Shown here one piece after another: positions 54,563-63,398 of a DNA stretch of 64,000 nucleotides. Below the pieces are notes generated by a model. It did no database searches. It was not told the origin of the DNA and was given only the letters and a program-made list of their open reading frames with translations. The stretch is from Thioclava atlantica (GTDB taxonomy: Bacteria > Pseudomonadota > Alphaproteobacteria > Rhodobacterales > Rhodobacteraceae). Numbering within the stretch: the stretch's first letter is position 1; each line of letters starts with the position of its first letter. Made by a program: the position numbers and the translations under genes. The DNA is taken from assembly GCF_000737065.1 (NCBI RefSeq), contig NZ_AQRC01000002.1, positions 186,001 through 250,000 on the forward strand. Direction: 5' to 3'.

Positions 54563-55533
54563 TCCGTGCCTCCCGCGCGCATCTTCCATCCGGCCAGCGC
54601 GATCAGCTCGGACGCGACATGCGCGCCCGCGATCGCCGTGGCCCCGGTCGGGTCATAGGGCGGCGAGACCTCGACCACGTCGCCGCCGATCAGGTCGATC
54701 CCCTTGAGCCCGCGCAACAGTTCCGCCGCCTGCCAGCTGGCCAGGCCGCCCCAGACCGGCGTGCCGGTGCCCGGCGCGAAGGCCGGATCGAGGCAATCGA
54801 TATCGAAGGTGATGTAGCAGGGCCGATCCCCCACCACCTCGCGGATCCGCGAAAGCGTCGCGTCGATCCCGTCGCGATGGACCGAGGGCGCATCGAGGAT
54901 CCGCACGTCGAGCGTATCGGGATTGTCGGTGCGGATGCCGACCGAGACCGTCGTCTCGGGCGCAACTACGCCCTGCTTGATCGCCTTGTAGAGGAAGGTC
55001 CCGTGGTCGATCCGGCTCATGTCGTCATCGGCCCAGGTATCGGAATGGGCGTCGAACTGGATCAGCGCGACCGGACCGTGCCGGGCGGCGACCGCCCGCA
55101 GGATCGGCAGGGTGATGAAATGATCGCCGCCCAGCGTGACCGGCACCACGCCCGCCTTCAGGATATCCGCCAGATGCGCCTCGATCCGGCCGGGCACCTC
55201 GGGGACGTTCGCATAGTCGAAGGGCATGTCGCCGCAATCGATGATGGCAAGCTCGGTGAACGGGTCATAGCCCCAGCCATAGGGCGCATCGAAGGCCTGC
55301 AGGGTCGAGGCCTCGCGGATCGCGCGCGGCCCGAAGCGCGTGCCGGGCCGGTTCGTCACCGCCTGATCGAAGGGAATGCCGGTGACGGCGATCTGCGCAC
55401 CGGTCAGGTCCTTGGAGTAGCGCCGGCGCAGGAAACTGGTGGCCCCGCCAAAGGTGTTCTCGAAGCTCAGCCCCCGCGCCTCCTTGCGCGTGAAGGCCTG
55501 ATCCACCTGTGTCTTCGCGTCTTCCAGAGCCAT
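54559..55533 (-). CDS. speB: Agmatinase / ureohydrolase family
   Basis: 324 residues. All manganese-binding motifs of the arginase family are present: GGDHFITLP, DAHSDTW and DIDCLDPAFAPGTGTP. The N-terminal GIPFDQAVTNRPGTRFGPRAIR block is that of agmatinases. It should hydrolyse agmatine or a related guanidino compound to putrescine or an analogue plus urea. Paralogues with other guanidino substrates exist, so the exact substrate is open. Divergent from the Rrf2 regulator. Confidence 0.88.
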   Translation of the reverse strand: MALEDAKTQVDQAFTRKEARGLSFENTFGGATSFLRRRYSKDLTGAQIAVTGIPFDQAVTNRPGTRFGPRAIREASTLQAFDAPYGWGYDPFTELAIIDCGDMPFDYANVPEVPGRIEAHLADILKAGVVPVTLGGDHFITLPILRAVAARHGPVALIQFDAHSDTWADDDMSRIDHGTFLYKAIKQGVVAPETTVSVGIRTDNPDTLDVRILDAPSVHRDGIDATLSRIREVVGDRPCYITFDIDCLDPAFAPGTGTPVWGGLASWQAAELLRGLKGIDLIGGDVVEVSPPYDPTGATAIAGAHVASELIALAGWKMRAGGTE

Positions 55534-55737
55534 CGGCTTCCCCTGCTATGTCCGGCTTCAAGATGTGGCTCCCGGCGGGTGCAAGGTCAAGCACGCGACG
55601 CGCCCGCCCCTTTCCCCGGCGCAGCGCCGCCTCGGAAAAGCGGAGCCGCGCATATATCCTCTTGCCGAACTGACCTATGTCAATTCGCTGACTGGCGAAC
55701 TCCTCTATTACGCCTCCAGGAGAGCGAAGGAGATCCC

Positions 55738-56226
55738 ATGCGTCTGACCACCCGTACCAATCTCGCGATGCGCGTCTTGATGTTCTGCGCCGTCAATCCG
55801 GGCCGGATCGTCCGCAAGCACGAGATCGCCGAAGTCTGCAATGCCTCCGAGAACCATCTCGCGCAGGTGATCCACACCCTCGCCCAGAAAGGCTATGTCG
55901 ACACGCAGCGCGGCCGCGCGGGCGGGATGCGGCTCGCGCGCGACACCGACGATATCCGCGTGGGCGAGCTGATGCGGACCTTCGAGGGCGTCGTCCCCTT
56001 CGCGGAATGCTTCGACCCGGCCGCGAATACCTGCCCGTTGCGCAAGGTCTGCCTTCTGCGCGATGCGCTCTCCGAGGCGCTCGAGGCTTTCTATGCCGCG
56101 CTCGATCGCAAGACACTGACCGATCTGGTGCAGGATAACGGGGGGCTCGAGGCGATCCTGCGCCTGCCGGGCGGGGCGAAACTGTCCTTCTGCGCACCGG
56201 GCGGGGCGATCACCACCCCGGCCTGA
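55738..56226 (+). CDS. Rrf2-family Fe-S transcriptional regulator (NsrR/RirA-like)
   Basis: 162 residues from the ATG at 55738 (MRLTTRTNLAMRVLMFCA), with AGGAGAGCGAAGG upstream. Winged helix at residues 5-80 with NASENHLAQVIHTL as recognition region. Three cysteines, CFDPAANTCPLRKVC (C-X7-C-X5-C), should hold an Fe-S cluster that senses nitric oxide, iron or cluster status. The sequence pattern is nearest to NsrR/RirA types. It is 204 bases away from divergent speB; targets are unknown. Confidence 0.87.
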   Translation: MRLTTRTNLAMRVLMFCAVNPGRIVRKHEIAEVCNASENHLAQVIHTLAQKGYVDTQRGRAGGMRLARDTDDIRVGELMRTFEGVVPFAECFDPAANTCPLRKVCLLRDALSEALEAFYAALDRKTLTDLVQDNGGLEAILRLPGGAKLSFCAPGGAITTPA

Positions 56227-56427
56227 CGCCGCTTTTCTCAGCCGATCTGCCTTGTTTTGCGGGCGTTCGTGTCGCTTGCGTCACAGTTTCATGACGCCCG
56301 CTCACGGAAAAGCGAACAAAATTCAGTTTCGCTTGACCCCCCCTTTTCTCCGCGAGAGCCTGTGACTACCTGTCGCAGCACGTCGGGGCGTGACCCCGCG
56401 AACGCGACTCACAACGAGGCAAATGAG

Positions 56428-56562
56428 ATGCAACAGCAATCGGGCAGCCAATCGGGCCAACAACAGCAGGGCGGAACGCCCCGTCCCGGCCAGCAGCAGG
56501 GACAGTCCGGCACGTCCAACCAGCAGGGCGGCACGGTGTTCAACGACTGGGCGTCGATCTGA
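56428..56562 (+). CDS. Gln/Gly/Ser-rich 44-residue peptide
   Basis: 44 residues from the ATG at 56428, with ACGAGG eight bases before it. Residues 1-34 are almost only Gln, Gly, Ser, Thr and Pro (QQQSGSQSGQQQQGG..., disordered). The last ten residues, GTVFNDWASI, change to an aromatic/hydrophobic end that may be the conserved contact site. A GC hairpin follows ten bases after the stop. The family was not recognised. The frame is open further upstream, but without an RBS. Confidence 0.55.
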   Translation: MQQQSGSQSGQQQQGGTPRPGQQQGQSGTSNQQGGTVFNDWASI

Positions 56563-56571
56563 CCCCCGACC

Positions 56572-56590
56572 GGCGCGGTTTCCCCGCGCC
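56572..56590 (+). terminator. Hairpin after the Gln-rich peptide gene
   Basis: GGCGCGG and CCGCGCC pair around TTTCC, followed by CTTGTG. The T tract is poor, so it is either a weak terminator or an RNA-stabilising hairpin. Confidence 0.4.
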
Positions 56591-56754
56591 CTTGTGAAAC
56601 GACCTTGCGGCGCATGGCGTCATCTGCCGCAAGACCCCGCGCCCCACACCGGGCCGGATCTCTTGCGCCTCGCGTCGGTGTGGCTCAAACTGTTTTGCGG
56701 TTCACGGATCTGAGGGCGTCACCCGCGCCTTCCTGAACCCGCGGGACGGATCAG

Positions 56755-57102
56755 ATGACGCAGCCCCTCACCTCGATCAGCGGCATCGGCCCGGCGACGG
56801 CCGAAGGATTCGTGCGCGCCGGGATCACCACGGCCGAGCAGCTGCGCGAGATCGGCGCGGAGGCCGCCTATGGCGCCTGGATCGCGGCCGGAAATCCACC
56901 CCATTTCATCGGTTTCTATGCGCTGCACATGGCGCTTCAGGGCCGTCCCTGGAACGATTGCCGAGGCGCGGAAAAGGCCGCGCTGCGCAAGCGGTTCGAC
57001 GCGCTCAAGGCGGGTATCGCCGGCAAGGCCGCGCTCAAAGACAAGGGCCGCGCCCGGCTGGACGCGGCCCTCGATGAAATCGGTCTGCGCGCGAAGCGCT
57101 AG
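56755..57102 (+). CDS. TfoX/Sxy C-terminal-domain protein
   Basis: 115 residues. The helix-hairpin-helix-like TfoX C-terminal domain is visible: LTSISGIGPATAEGFVRAGITTAEQLREIGAEAAY (residues 5-40, central part only), then FYALHMALQGRPWNDC. The N-terminal domain of full-length TfoX is absent. Full-length proteins regulate competence; single-domain members have no known role. It ends seven bases before the convergent ndk stop. Confidence 0.85.
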   Translation: MTQPLTSISGIGPATAEGFVRAGITTAEQLREIGAEAAYGAWIAAGNPPHFIGFYALHMALQGRPWNDCRGAEKAALRKRFDALKAGIAGKAALKDKGRARLDAALDEIGLRAKR

Positions 57103-57108
57103 ATCGGG

Positions 57109-57531
57109 TCAGCCGACGATTTCGAGACCCGAGAAGAAGAACGAGATCTCCTGCGCGGCGGTCTCGGGCGCATCCGAACCGTGCACCGAGTTCTCGCCGA
57201 CCGAGAGAGCGAATTCCTTGCGGATGGTGCCGTCAGCGGCATCGGCCGGGTTGGTCGCACCCATCACTTCGCGGTTCTTTGCGATGGCGCCTTCGCCTTC
57301 GAGCACCTGAACCACGACCGGCTCGGACGCCATGAACTCGCACAGTTCGCCGTAGAAGGGGCGTTCCTTGTGGACTTCGTAGAATTTGCCGGCCTGCTCG
57401 AGGGTCAGCTTGATGCGTTTCTGCGCGACGATGCGCAGGCCCGCTTCCTCGAACTTGGCGTTGATCTTGCCGGTGAGGTTGCGCTTGGTCGCGTCGGGTT
57501 TGATGATGCTCAGAGTGCGTTCGATGGCCAT
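57109..57531 (-). CDS. ndk: Nucleoside diphosphate kinase
   Basis: 140 residues, normal length. Start [18 protein letters not shown]. The phosphorylated His is in [16 protein letters not shown], and the KEREF-type block is [14 protein letters not shown]. It balances nucleoside triphosphate pools. RBS GGAAAGAG lies upstream. Confidence 0.97.
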   Translation of the reverse strand: MAIERTLSIIKPDATKRNLTGKINAKFEEAGLRIVAQKRIKLTLEQAGKFYEVHKERPFYGELCEFMASEPVVVQVLEGEGAIAKNREVMGATNPADAADGTIRKEFALSVGENSVHGSDAPETAAQEISFFFSGLEIVG

Positions 57532-57714
57532 GTCTGACTCTTTCCTTGTATATCGCGGCCGGGCGATCCCGGGCCGAAAAACATGACGCGCCTGCTATCA
57601 CGCGGGGCTTTCGTTGAAAAGCCCTCTAAAACGGCCATGTCCCCAGCTTGCGCGCCCGATATGGCAGTCGCGTGAAACCCGGCTTCGCGCCCCGGATATG
57701 CGGCGCCGGGCGGT

Positions 57715-57760
57715 CGCGCGGGGGCTGCCTCCGGCGGGGGTATTCGGGGCCAGGTGAAGG
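57715..57760 (+). repeat. Dispersed intergenic hairpin repeat, diverged copy 3
   Basis: GGGGGCTGCCTCCGG hairpin, then CGGGGGTATTCGGGGCCAG and GTGAAGG. Same architecture as the copies at 19256-19309 and 27080-27134 (GC hairpin, then GG-TATT-GG and a purine-rich AAG end), but with several changes. It lies in the 271-base gap between ndk and the ABC-F gene; nothing else is evident in that gap. Confidence 0.5.
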
Positions 57761-57802
57761 GAGCGATTGACTGTTCCCCTGCCCTGCGCCAAGTCAGGCC
57801 CC

Positions 57803-59656
57803 ATGTTGCGCATTTCCGATATCTCCTTCTCGATCGAGGGGCGTCCGCTGTTCCAGGGCGCCTCGGCGACCATTCCCGAGGGCCACAAGGTCGGGCTCGT
57901 CGGGCCCAATGGCGCGGGCAAGACCACCCTGTTCCGGCTGATCCGTGGCGAGTTGACGCTCGATGGCGGCGAGATCTCGCTGCCCTCGCGCGCCAAGATC
58001 GGCGGCGTGGCGCAGGAGGTGCCCTCCTCCTCGACCTCGCTTCTCGATACGGTGCTGGCCGCCGACGAGGAGCGCGCGGCGCTGATGGCGGAGGCCGAAA
58101 CCGCGAGCGATCCCGCCCGCATCGCCGAGGTGCAGACCCGGCTGGCCGATATCGACGCCTGGTCGGGCGAGGCGCGGGCGAGCGCGATCCTGCGCGGGCT
58201 GGGGTTCGACACGGAGGCGCAGCAACGCCCCTGTTCGGATTTCTCCGGCGGCTGGCGGATGCGGGTGGCGCTTGCGGGGGTGCTGTTCGCCCAGCCCGAT
58301 CTCCTGTTGCTGGACGAACCGACCAACTATCTCGATCTCGAAGGCGCGCTCTGGCTCGAGCAATATCTGGTGCGCTATCCGCACACCGTCATCGTGATCA
58401 GCCACGACCGCGACCTGCTGAACCGGGCGGTGGGCGCGATCCTGCATCTCGAGGACAAGCAGCTCACGGTCTACCAGGGCGGCTACGACACTTTCGCGCG
58501 CACCCGCCGTCTGCGGCGCGAGGCGCAGGCGGCGCAGGCCAAGAAGCAGGAGGCGCGGCGCGCCCATCTGCAAAGCTTCGTCGATCGCTTCCGCGCCAAG
58601 GCCACCAAGGCCAAGCAGGCGCAGGCGCGGGTCAAGATGCTCGAGAAGATGGAGCCGATCACCGCGCCCGAGGAAGCGGCGAAGCAGGTCTTCACCTTCC
58701 CCGAACCCGAGCAGCTCTCGCCCCCGATCATCGCGATGGAAGGGGCCGCCGTGGGCTATGGTGGACCGGCGATCCTGAAGCGGCTGAACCTGCGCATCGA
58801 CCAGGATGACCGGATCGCGCTTCTGGGGCGCAATGGCGAGGGGAAATCGACGCTTTCCAAGCTATTGGCGGGCAAACTTGATGTGATGGAAGGCAAGATC
58901 ACCCGCTCGTCCAAGCTGCGTATCGGCTATTTCGCGCAGCATCAGGTGGACGAGCTGAATCTGGGCGAGACGCCCCTGACCCATCTGCAGCGCGAGCGGC
59001 CCGAAGAGCACCCTTCGAAGCTGCGCGCACGCCTGGCGGGGTTCGGCCTTGGCGCGGATCAGGCGGAGACGGCGGTCGGCAAGCTCTCGGGCGGTCAGAA
59101 GGCGCGGCTTTCGCTCCTGCTGGCGACGCTCGACGCGCCGCATCTGCTGATCCTTGATGAGCCGACCAACCACCTCGATATCGAAAGCCGCGAGGCGCTG
59201 GTCGCCGCGCTCACCGAATATTCCGGCGCGGTGATCCTGGTCAGCCACGACATGCATCTGCTGGGGCTGGTGGCGGACCGGCTCTGGTTGGTGAAGGGCG
59301 GCGCGGTGGCGCCTTATGCGGGCGATCTGGAAAGCTACCGGGCGGAACTGCTCGCCCCCGACCCGGAGGAGAAAGCGGCGAAGGCCGCCGCACCGAAGCC
59401 GGCCAGGCCGTCACGCGATGCGATGAGCGCGCTCAAGCGCGAGGTCCGCGAGTGCGAGGCGCGGGTCGAGAAGCTGAGCGATATGCTCGAGAAGCTCGAC
59501 GCAAAGCTGGCGGACCCTGCGCTTTACGAGGCGGGCAAGGCCTCCGATCTCGCGGTCTGGCAGGCCAAGCATGCCGAGGCCACGCAGGCGATGGAGCGTG
59601 CGGAAGCGCTGTGGATGGCGGCACTGGAAAAGCTGGAGGCGGCCGAACGGGGCTGA
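57803..59656 (+). CDS. ABC-F family ATPase (Uup/YheS-like)
   Basis: 617 residues from the ATG at 57803 (MLRISDISFSIEGR). Two ABC domains: Walker A GPNGAGKTT with signature FSGGWRMRVAL, then Walker A GRNGEGKST with signature LSGGQKARLS and Walker B LLILDEPTNHLD. The P-site tRNA interaction motif linker (RLRREAQAAQAKKQEARRAH) lies between them, and a C-terminal coiled coil covers about residues 545-615. No membrane segment. ABC-F proteins act on ribosomes. RBS not obvious. Confidence 0.92.
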   Translation: MLRISDISFSIEGRPLFQGASATIPEGHKVGLVGPNGAGKTTLFRLIRGELTLDGGEISLPSRAKIGGVAQEVPSSSTSLLDTVLAADEERAALMAEAETASDPARIAEVQTRLADIDAWSGEARASAILRGLGFDTEAQQRPCSDFSGGWRMRVALAGVLFAQPDLLLLDEPTNYLDLEGALWLEQYLVRYPHTVIVISHDRDLLNRAVGAILHLEDKQLTVYQGGYDTFARTRRLRREAQAAQAKKQEARRAHLQSFVDRFRAKATKAKQAQARVKMLEKMEPITAPEEAAKQVFTFPEPEQLSPPIIAMEGAAVGYGGPAILKRLNLRIDQDDRIALLGRNGEGKSTLSKLLAGKLDVMEGKITRSSKLRIGYFAQHQVDELNLGETPLTHLQRERPEEHPSKLRARLAGFGLGADQAETAVGKLSGGQKARLSLLLATLDAPHLLILDEPTNHLDIESREALVAALTEYSGAVILVSHDMHLLGLVADRLWLVKGGAVAPYAGDLESYRAELLAPDPEEKAAKAAAPKPARPSRDAMSALKREVRECEARVEKLSDMLEKLDAKLADPALYEAGKASDLAVWQAKHAEATQAMERAEALWMAALEKLEAAERG

Positions 59657-59675
59657 GCGCGTTCGGCGCTTTCGC

Positions 59676-60641
59676 TCACGCCTCGTCGAACATGCCCTCG
59701 AACAGCGTTGAGGACAGGTAGCGCTCGCCCGAGTCCGGCAGCACGACGACGATCGTCTTGCCCGCGTTCTCGGGCGCATGGGCGAGGCGCAGCGCCGCCG
59801 CCGTCGCCGCGCCGCAGGAGATGCCCGAAAGGATCCCCTCCTCGCGCGCGAGCCGCCGCGCGGTCTCGATCGCCTCGTCATTGCTGACCGTCTCGATCCG
59901 ATCCACCAGATCCATGTCGAGCACGTCGGGAACGAACCCCGCCCCGATGCCCTGGATCTTGTGCGGGCCGGGTTTGATCTCCGCGCCGGCGCGGGCCTGG
60001 CTGAGCACCGGGCTCGCCTCGGGCTCGACCGCAACGGAGATCAGCGGCAGACCCTTCACCTCCTTGAGATAGCGCGAGACGCCGGTGATCGTGCCCCCCG
60101 TTCCGACACCCGCCACGAAGATATCGACCTGCCCGCCGGTATCCTCGAAAATCTCCGGCCCGGTGGTCTTCTCGTGGATCGCCGGGTTGGCGGGGTTCTT
60201 GAACTGCTGCAGAAGCACATAGCGGTCGGGTTCGGAGGCGGCGATCTCCTCGGCCTTCGCGATCGCGCCCGCCATGCCCTTCGCGCCCTCGGTCAGCACC
60301 AGTTTCGCGCCATAGGCGAGCAGCAGCTTGCGCCGCTCGATGCTCATCGTGTCGGGCATGGTCAGCGTGATCGGGATCCCGCGCGAGGCCGCGACGAAGG
60401 CCAGCGCGATACCGGTATTGCCCGAGGTGGGCTCGACGATTTCGCGGCCGGGGCCGAGGATGCCGCGCTCCTCGGCATCCCAGATCATGTTCGCGCCGAC
60501 CCGGCATTTCACCGACCAGGCGGGGTTGCGGCCCTCGATCTTGGCGAGGATCGTCGCGCCCGCCCCTTCCGCGATCCGGTTCAGCCGCACCAGCGGCGTG
60601 TTTCCGATGCTGAGCGAGTTGTCCTCGAAGATGCGGGCCAT
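59676..60641 (-). CDS. cysK: Cysteine synthase A (O-acetylserine sulfhydrylase)
   Basis: 321 residues from the ATG at 60641 ([20 protein letters not shown]). The PLP lysine is in [14 protein letters not shown]; the phosphate loop is [13 protein letters not shown], and [15 protein letters not shown] and [14 protein letters not shown] are also present. The final residues MFDEA replace the usual extended end. It makes cysteine from O-acetylserine and sulfide, following CysE. The longer upstream open frame overlaps the carboxypeptidase gene and is not used. RBS GGAG lies before the ATG. Confidence 0.96.
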   Translation of the reverse strand: MARIFEDNSLSIGNTPLVRLNRIAEGAGATILAKIEGRNPAWSVKCRVGANMIWDAEERGILGPGREIVEPTSGNTGIALAFVAASRGIPITLTMPDTMSIERRKLLLAYGAKLVLTEGAKGMAGAIAKAEEIAASEPDRYVLLQQFKNPANPAIHEKTTGPEIFEDTGGQVDIFVAGVGTGGTITGVSRYLKEVKGLPLISVAVEPEASPVLSQARAGAEIKPGPHKIQGIGAGFVPDVLDMDLVDRIETVSNDEAIETARRLAREEGILSGISCGAATAAALRLAHAPENAGKTIVVVLPDSGERYLSSTLFEGMFDEA

Positions 60642-60672
60642 GCGGCTCTCCTCTCTTGCGAGCGCGGCGCGC

Positions 60673-62139
60673 TCAGAGCTTGTAGATGGTTTCGAACTTC
60701 TCGGTGAGATAGGCCAGAAGCGGCGCCTCGCTCGGAGCTGCGCCGCAGGCATGTTCGATCGTCTCGCGCGGCGGGCGCAGGCCGCCGAAGCGGCGCAGGT
60801 TCTCGTCGAGCCACGCCTTGGCCGGGCCCGCATCGCCCTGCGCCAGCCGGTCGTCGATCTCGGGGACCGCCGCGCGCATCGCCTGATTGAGGCAACCCGC
60901 ATAGACATTGCCCAGAGCATAGGTCGGGAAATAGCCGAAGAGCCCGACCGACCAGTGCACGTCTTGCAGGAACCCGTCGCTGGGCTTGGTGACCTTCACG
61001 CCGAAATCCTTCTCGAAGCGGGCATTCCACGCCTCCTCGAGATCGGCCACTTCGAGCTTTCCGGTGATCAGATCGCGCTCGAGATCGAAGCGCAGCATGA
61101 TGTGCAGGTTGTAGTTCAGCTCGTCCGATTCCGTGCGGATGAAGCCCATCTCGACGCGGTTGACGAGCGCGTGGAACGCCTCCGGATCCATCCCGAGATC
61201 GCCGAACGTGTCCGTCATCCGTGTATGCAGCCAGCCGGTGAAGGGGGCCGAGCGGCCGAGCTGGTTCTCGCAGATCCGGCTCTGGCTCTCGTGAACGCCC
61301 ATCGACACGCCATGGCCGATCGGGGTGAAGCGGTAGGCCGGGTCGATCGCCTGTTCGTAGGTGGCGTGGCCGACCTCGTGGATCGTCGAGTAGATATTGC
61401 CGAACGGATCGGTCTCGGAGATCCGGGTGGTGATGCGCGCATCGTCCCCGCCGCCCGAGGAGAAGGGATGGACCGACATGTCGAGCCGCCCGCGCGTCCA
61501 GTCATAGCCGAAGGCCGAGGCGCAGATCCGCGCGAGCCGCATCTGGGCGTTTTCGGGAAACACCATCGAGAGCGGCTGCGACGTGACCTCGGAGCCCAGC
61601 ACCCGGTCGCGCAGCGCCACCAGCGGGCCGCGCATCCGGTCGAAGACCGTGGCGATCTCCTTCGCGGTGGCGCCCGGCTCGTAATCGTCGAGAAGCGCGT
61701 CATAAAGATCGCCCTCGGAGAGGCATTCGGCCTCCTCGCGCTTGAGGCGCACCACCTCTTCGAGCGTGGGCAGGAAGGCCGACGCGTCCTCGTTCGCGCG
61801 CGCCTCGGCCCAGATCCCCTGGCTCAGCGAGGTGATCCGCGCCAGTTCCGTCGCCAGACGCGCCGGGATACGGGTCGCGCGGTTGTAGCTGCGCCCGATC
61901 AGGTCGAGGATACGGGCGCTCGCCGGGTCGGGTGCCTCGGCCCGCGCGAGCCAGACCTCGATGCGCGGATCGGTGCGCCGGGCATGCAGCACGCTTTCGA
62001 GCGCGGCGACCTCCTCGGCGCGCTGATCGGCGGCGCCGCGGGGCATCATCACCTCCTGATCCCAGCTCAGCAGGCCCGCGATATTGCCCAATGCCTCGGT
62101 TTCGCGCTGATGCGCGAGCAGATCCTGATACGCGGTCAT
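60673..62139 (-). CDS. Metallocarboxypeptidase, M32 family (Taq carboxypeptidase type)
   Basis: 488 residues from the ATG at 62139 ([18 protein letters not shown]). The zinc site is HEVGH in [25 protein letters not shown] follows, and the family block [20 protein letters not shown] precedes it. It removes C-terminal residues from peptides. The ATG overlaps the ctaA stop by four bases, which fixes the start. Confidence 0.95.
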   Translation of the reverse strand: MTAYQDLLAHQRETEALGNIAGLLSWDQEVMMPRGAADQRAEEVAALESVLHARRTDPRIEVWLARAEAPDPASARILDLIGRSYNRATRIPARLATELARITSLSQGIWAEARANEDASAFLPTLEEVVRLKREEAECLSEGDLYDALLDDYEPGATAKEIATVFDRMRGPLVALRDRVLGSEVTSQPLSMVFPENAQMRLARICASAFGYDWTRGRLDMSVHPFSSGGGDDARITTRISETDPFGNIYSTIHEVGHATYEQAIDPAYRFTPIGHGVSMGVHESQSRICENQLGRSAPFTGWLHTRMTDTFGDLGMDPEAFHALVNRVEMGFIRTESDELNYNLHIMLRFDLERDLITGKLEVADLEEAWNARFEKDFGVKVTKPSDGFLQDVHWSVGLFGYFPTYALGNVYAGCLNQAMRAAVPEIDDRLAQGDAGPAKAWLDENLRRFGGLRPPRETIEHACGAAPSEAPLLAYLTEKFETIYKL

Positions 62140-63290
62140 GCGCGGCCCTCCCGAATGGAACGGATGATGGGGTAGCGCGCATGGTGGCGCGCGCGGATCA
62201 CGAGAACCCAGGTCACCACCGCGCCGAACTGGTGGATCAGGCCGAGTTCCCAGTAATGGACGAGCTCGAGCGCCGTGGTGATGCCGAGGATCATCTGGAA
62301 GAAGATCATCGCGGCGGCGAGCGCGAAGGCCTCGCGCGTGCGCTGATGGGCCGAACTGCGCGCGCGCCATGCCGCGTAGAGGCCGGTGAGGAAGACGAGA
62401 TAGCCCAGCATCCGGTGATTGAATTGCACCAGCGCCGGGTTTTCGAAGAAGTTCCGCCACAGCGGCGTGTAATCGAAGCTCTCCGACGGCAGGAACTGTC
62501 CGTTCATCGAGGGCCAGGTCGGGAAGGCGAGCCCCGCGTCGATCCCGGCGGTCAGCGCGCCGAGAAGGATCTGCACGAAAACGAGCCCGATCAGGACCGA
62601 GCCGATGCGCCCGATCCTGGGCTCGGACAGGCGCCGCGCCTGCAGGAGGGCGGATTGCGGGCGCGAGAGCTGGGCTGCGAACCAGGCGATCAGACCGAGG
62701 ATGATGAAGGCGAGCCCCAGATGGGTCGCGAGCCGGTAGGAGGCGACCGAGGTCATGCGCCCGACGAGGCCCGAGGACACCATCCACCAGCCGATCGCCC
62801 CTTGCAGACCGCCGAGCACGCCCAGCGAGAACAGCCGCCCCGTCCAGCCCGGCGGGATCTTCTTCGTCAGCCAGAAGCCGACGAAGCCCACGAACCAGAC
62901 CATGCCCACGAGACGGCCGAGCTGGCGATGGCCCCATTCCCACCAGAAGATGCCCTTGAACTCGGGCAGCGTCATGTTGGGGTTCATGTACTTGAACTGC
63001 GGGCTGGCCCTGTAATTGTCGAACTCGGCCTGCCAGTCCGGCGCGGAGAGCGGCGGGATCGCCCCCGAGATCGGCTTCCATTCGGTGATCGAGAGCCCGC
63101 TATCGGTGAGCCGCGTGGCGCCGCCCACCGCGATCATCGCCACGACCAGCGTGAAGAGCACGAAGAGCCAGAGCCGGATCGCCCGGCGTGCGCCGCGGGG
63201 TTTCGCGTCGATCATGCCGCCCTGCGGCGCCGTCCGCTCTGTGGCGCCGTCCGAGCCGACCTCTTCGAAGATGCTGCGTTTCTGGCTCAT
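62136..63290 (-). CDS. ctaA: Heme A synthase
   Basis: 384 residues with eight membrane helices in two four-helix halves. Type 2 (alphaproteobacterial) CtaA motifs are GGATRLTDSGLSITEWKPISGAIPP (its core near residue 60), FKGIFWWEWGHRQLGRLVG, GALTAGIDAGLAFPTWPSM and QFNHRMLGYLV, with the heme-ligand His residues. It oxidises heme O to heme A for aa3-type cytochrome oxidase. Nothing of the oxidase is in the window. Confidence 0.95.
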   Translation of the reverse strand: MSQKRSIFEEVGSDGATERTAPQGGMIDAKPRGARRAIRLWLFVLFTLVVAMIAVGGATRLTDSGLSITEWKPISGAIPPLSAPDWQAEFDNYRASPQFKYMNPNMTLPEFKGIFWWEWGHRQLGRLVGMVWFVGFVGFWLTKKIPPGWTGRLFSLGVLGGLQGAIGWWMVSSGLVGRMTSVASYRLATHLGLAFIILGLIAWFAAQLSRPQSALLQARRLSEPRIGRIGSVLIGLVFVQILLGALTAGIDAGLAFPTWPSMNGQFLPSESFDYTPLWRNFFENPALVQFNHRMLGYLVFLTGLYAAWRARSSAHQRTREAFALAAAMIFFQMILGITTALELVHYWELGLIHQFGAVVTWVLVIRARHHARYPIIRSIREGRA

Positions 63291-63398
63291 GCGTGCGGGC
63301 CTCCGGACCTGTCATTTTGCCCGGCAAACTAGGCCGCCCCTTGCCCCGGGGCAAGAGGGCGAGCCCGGCAGGACCCGCATGTCACGCGATCGCGTGGA

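Noticed and set aside
56227-56427. Upstream extension of the Gln-rich peptide frame to 101 residues
   Set aside because: The upstream part has no RBS and differs sharply in composition; the ATG at 56428 has one.
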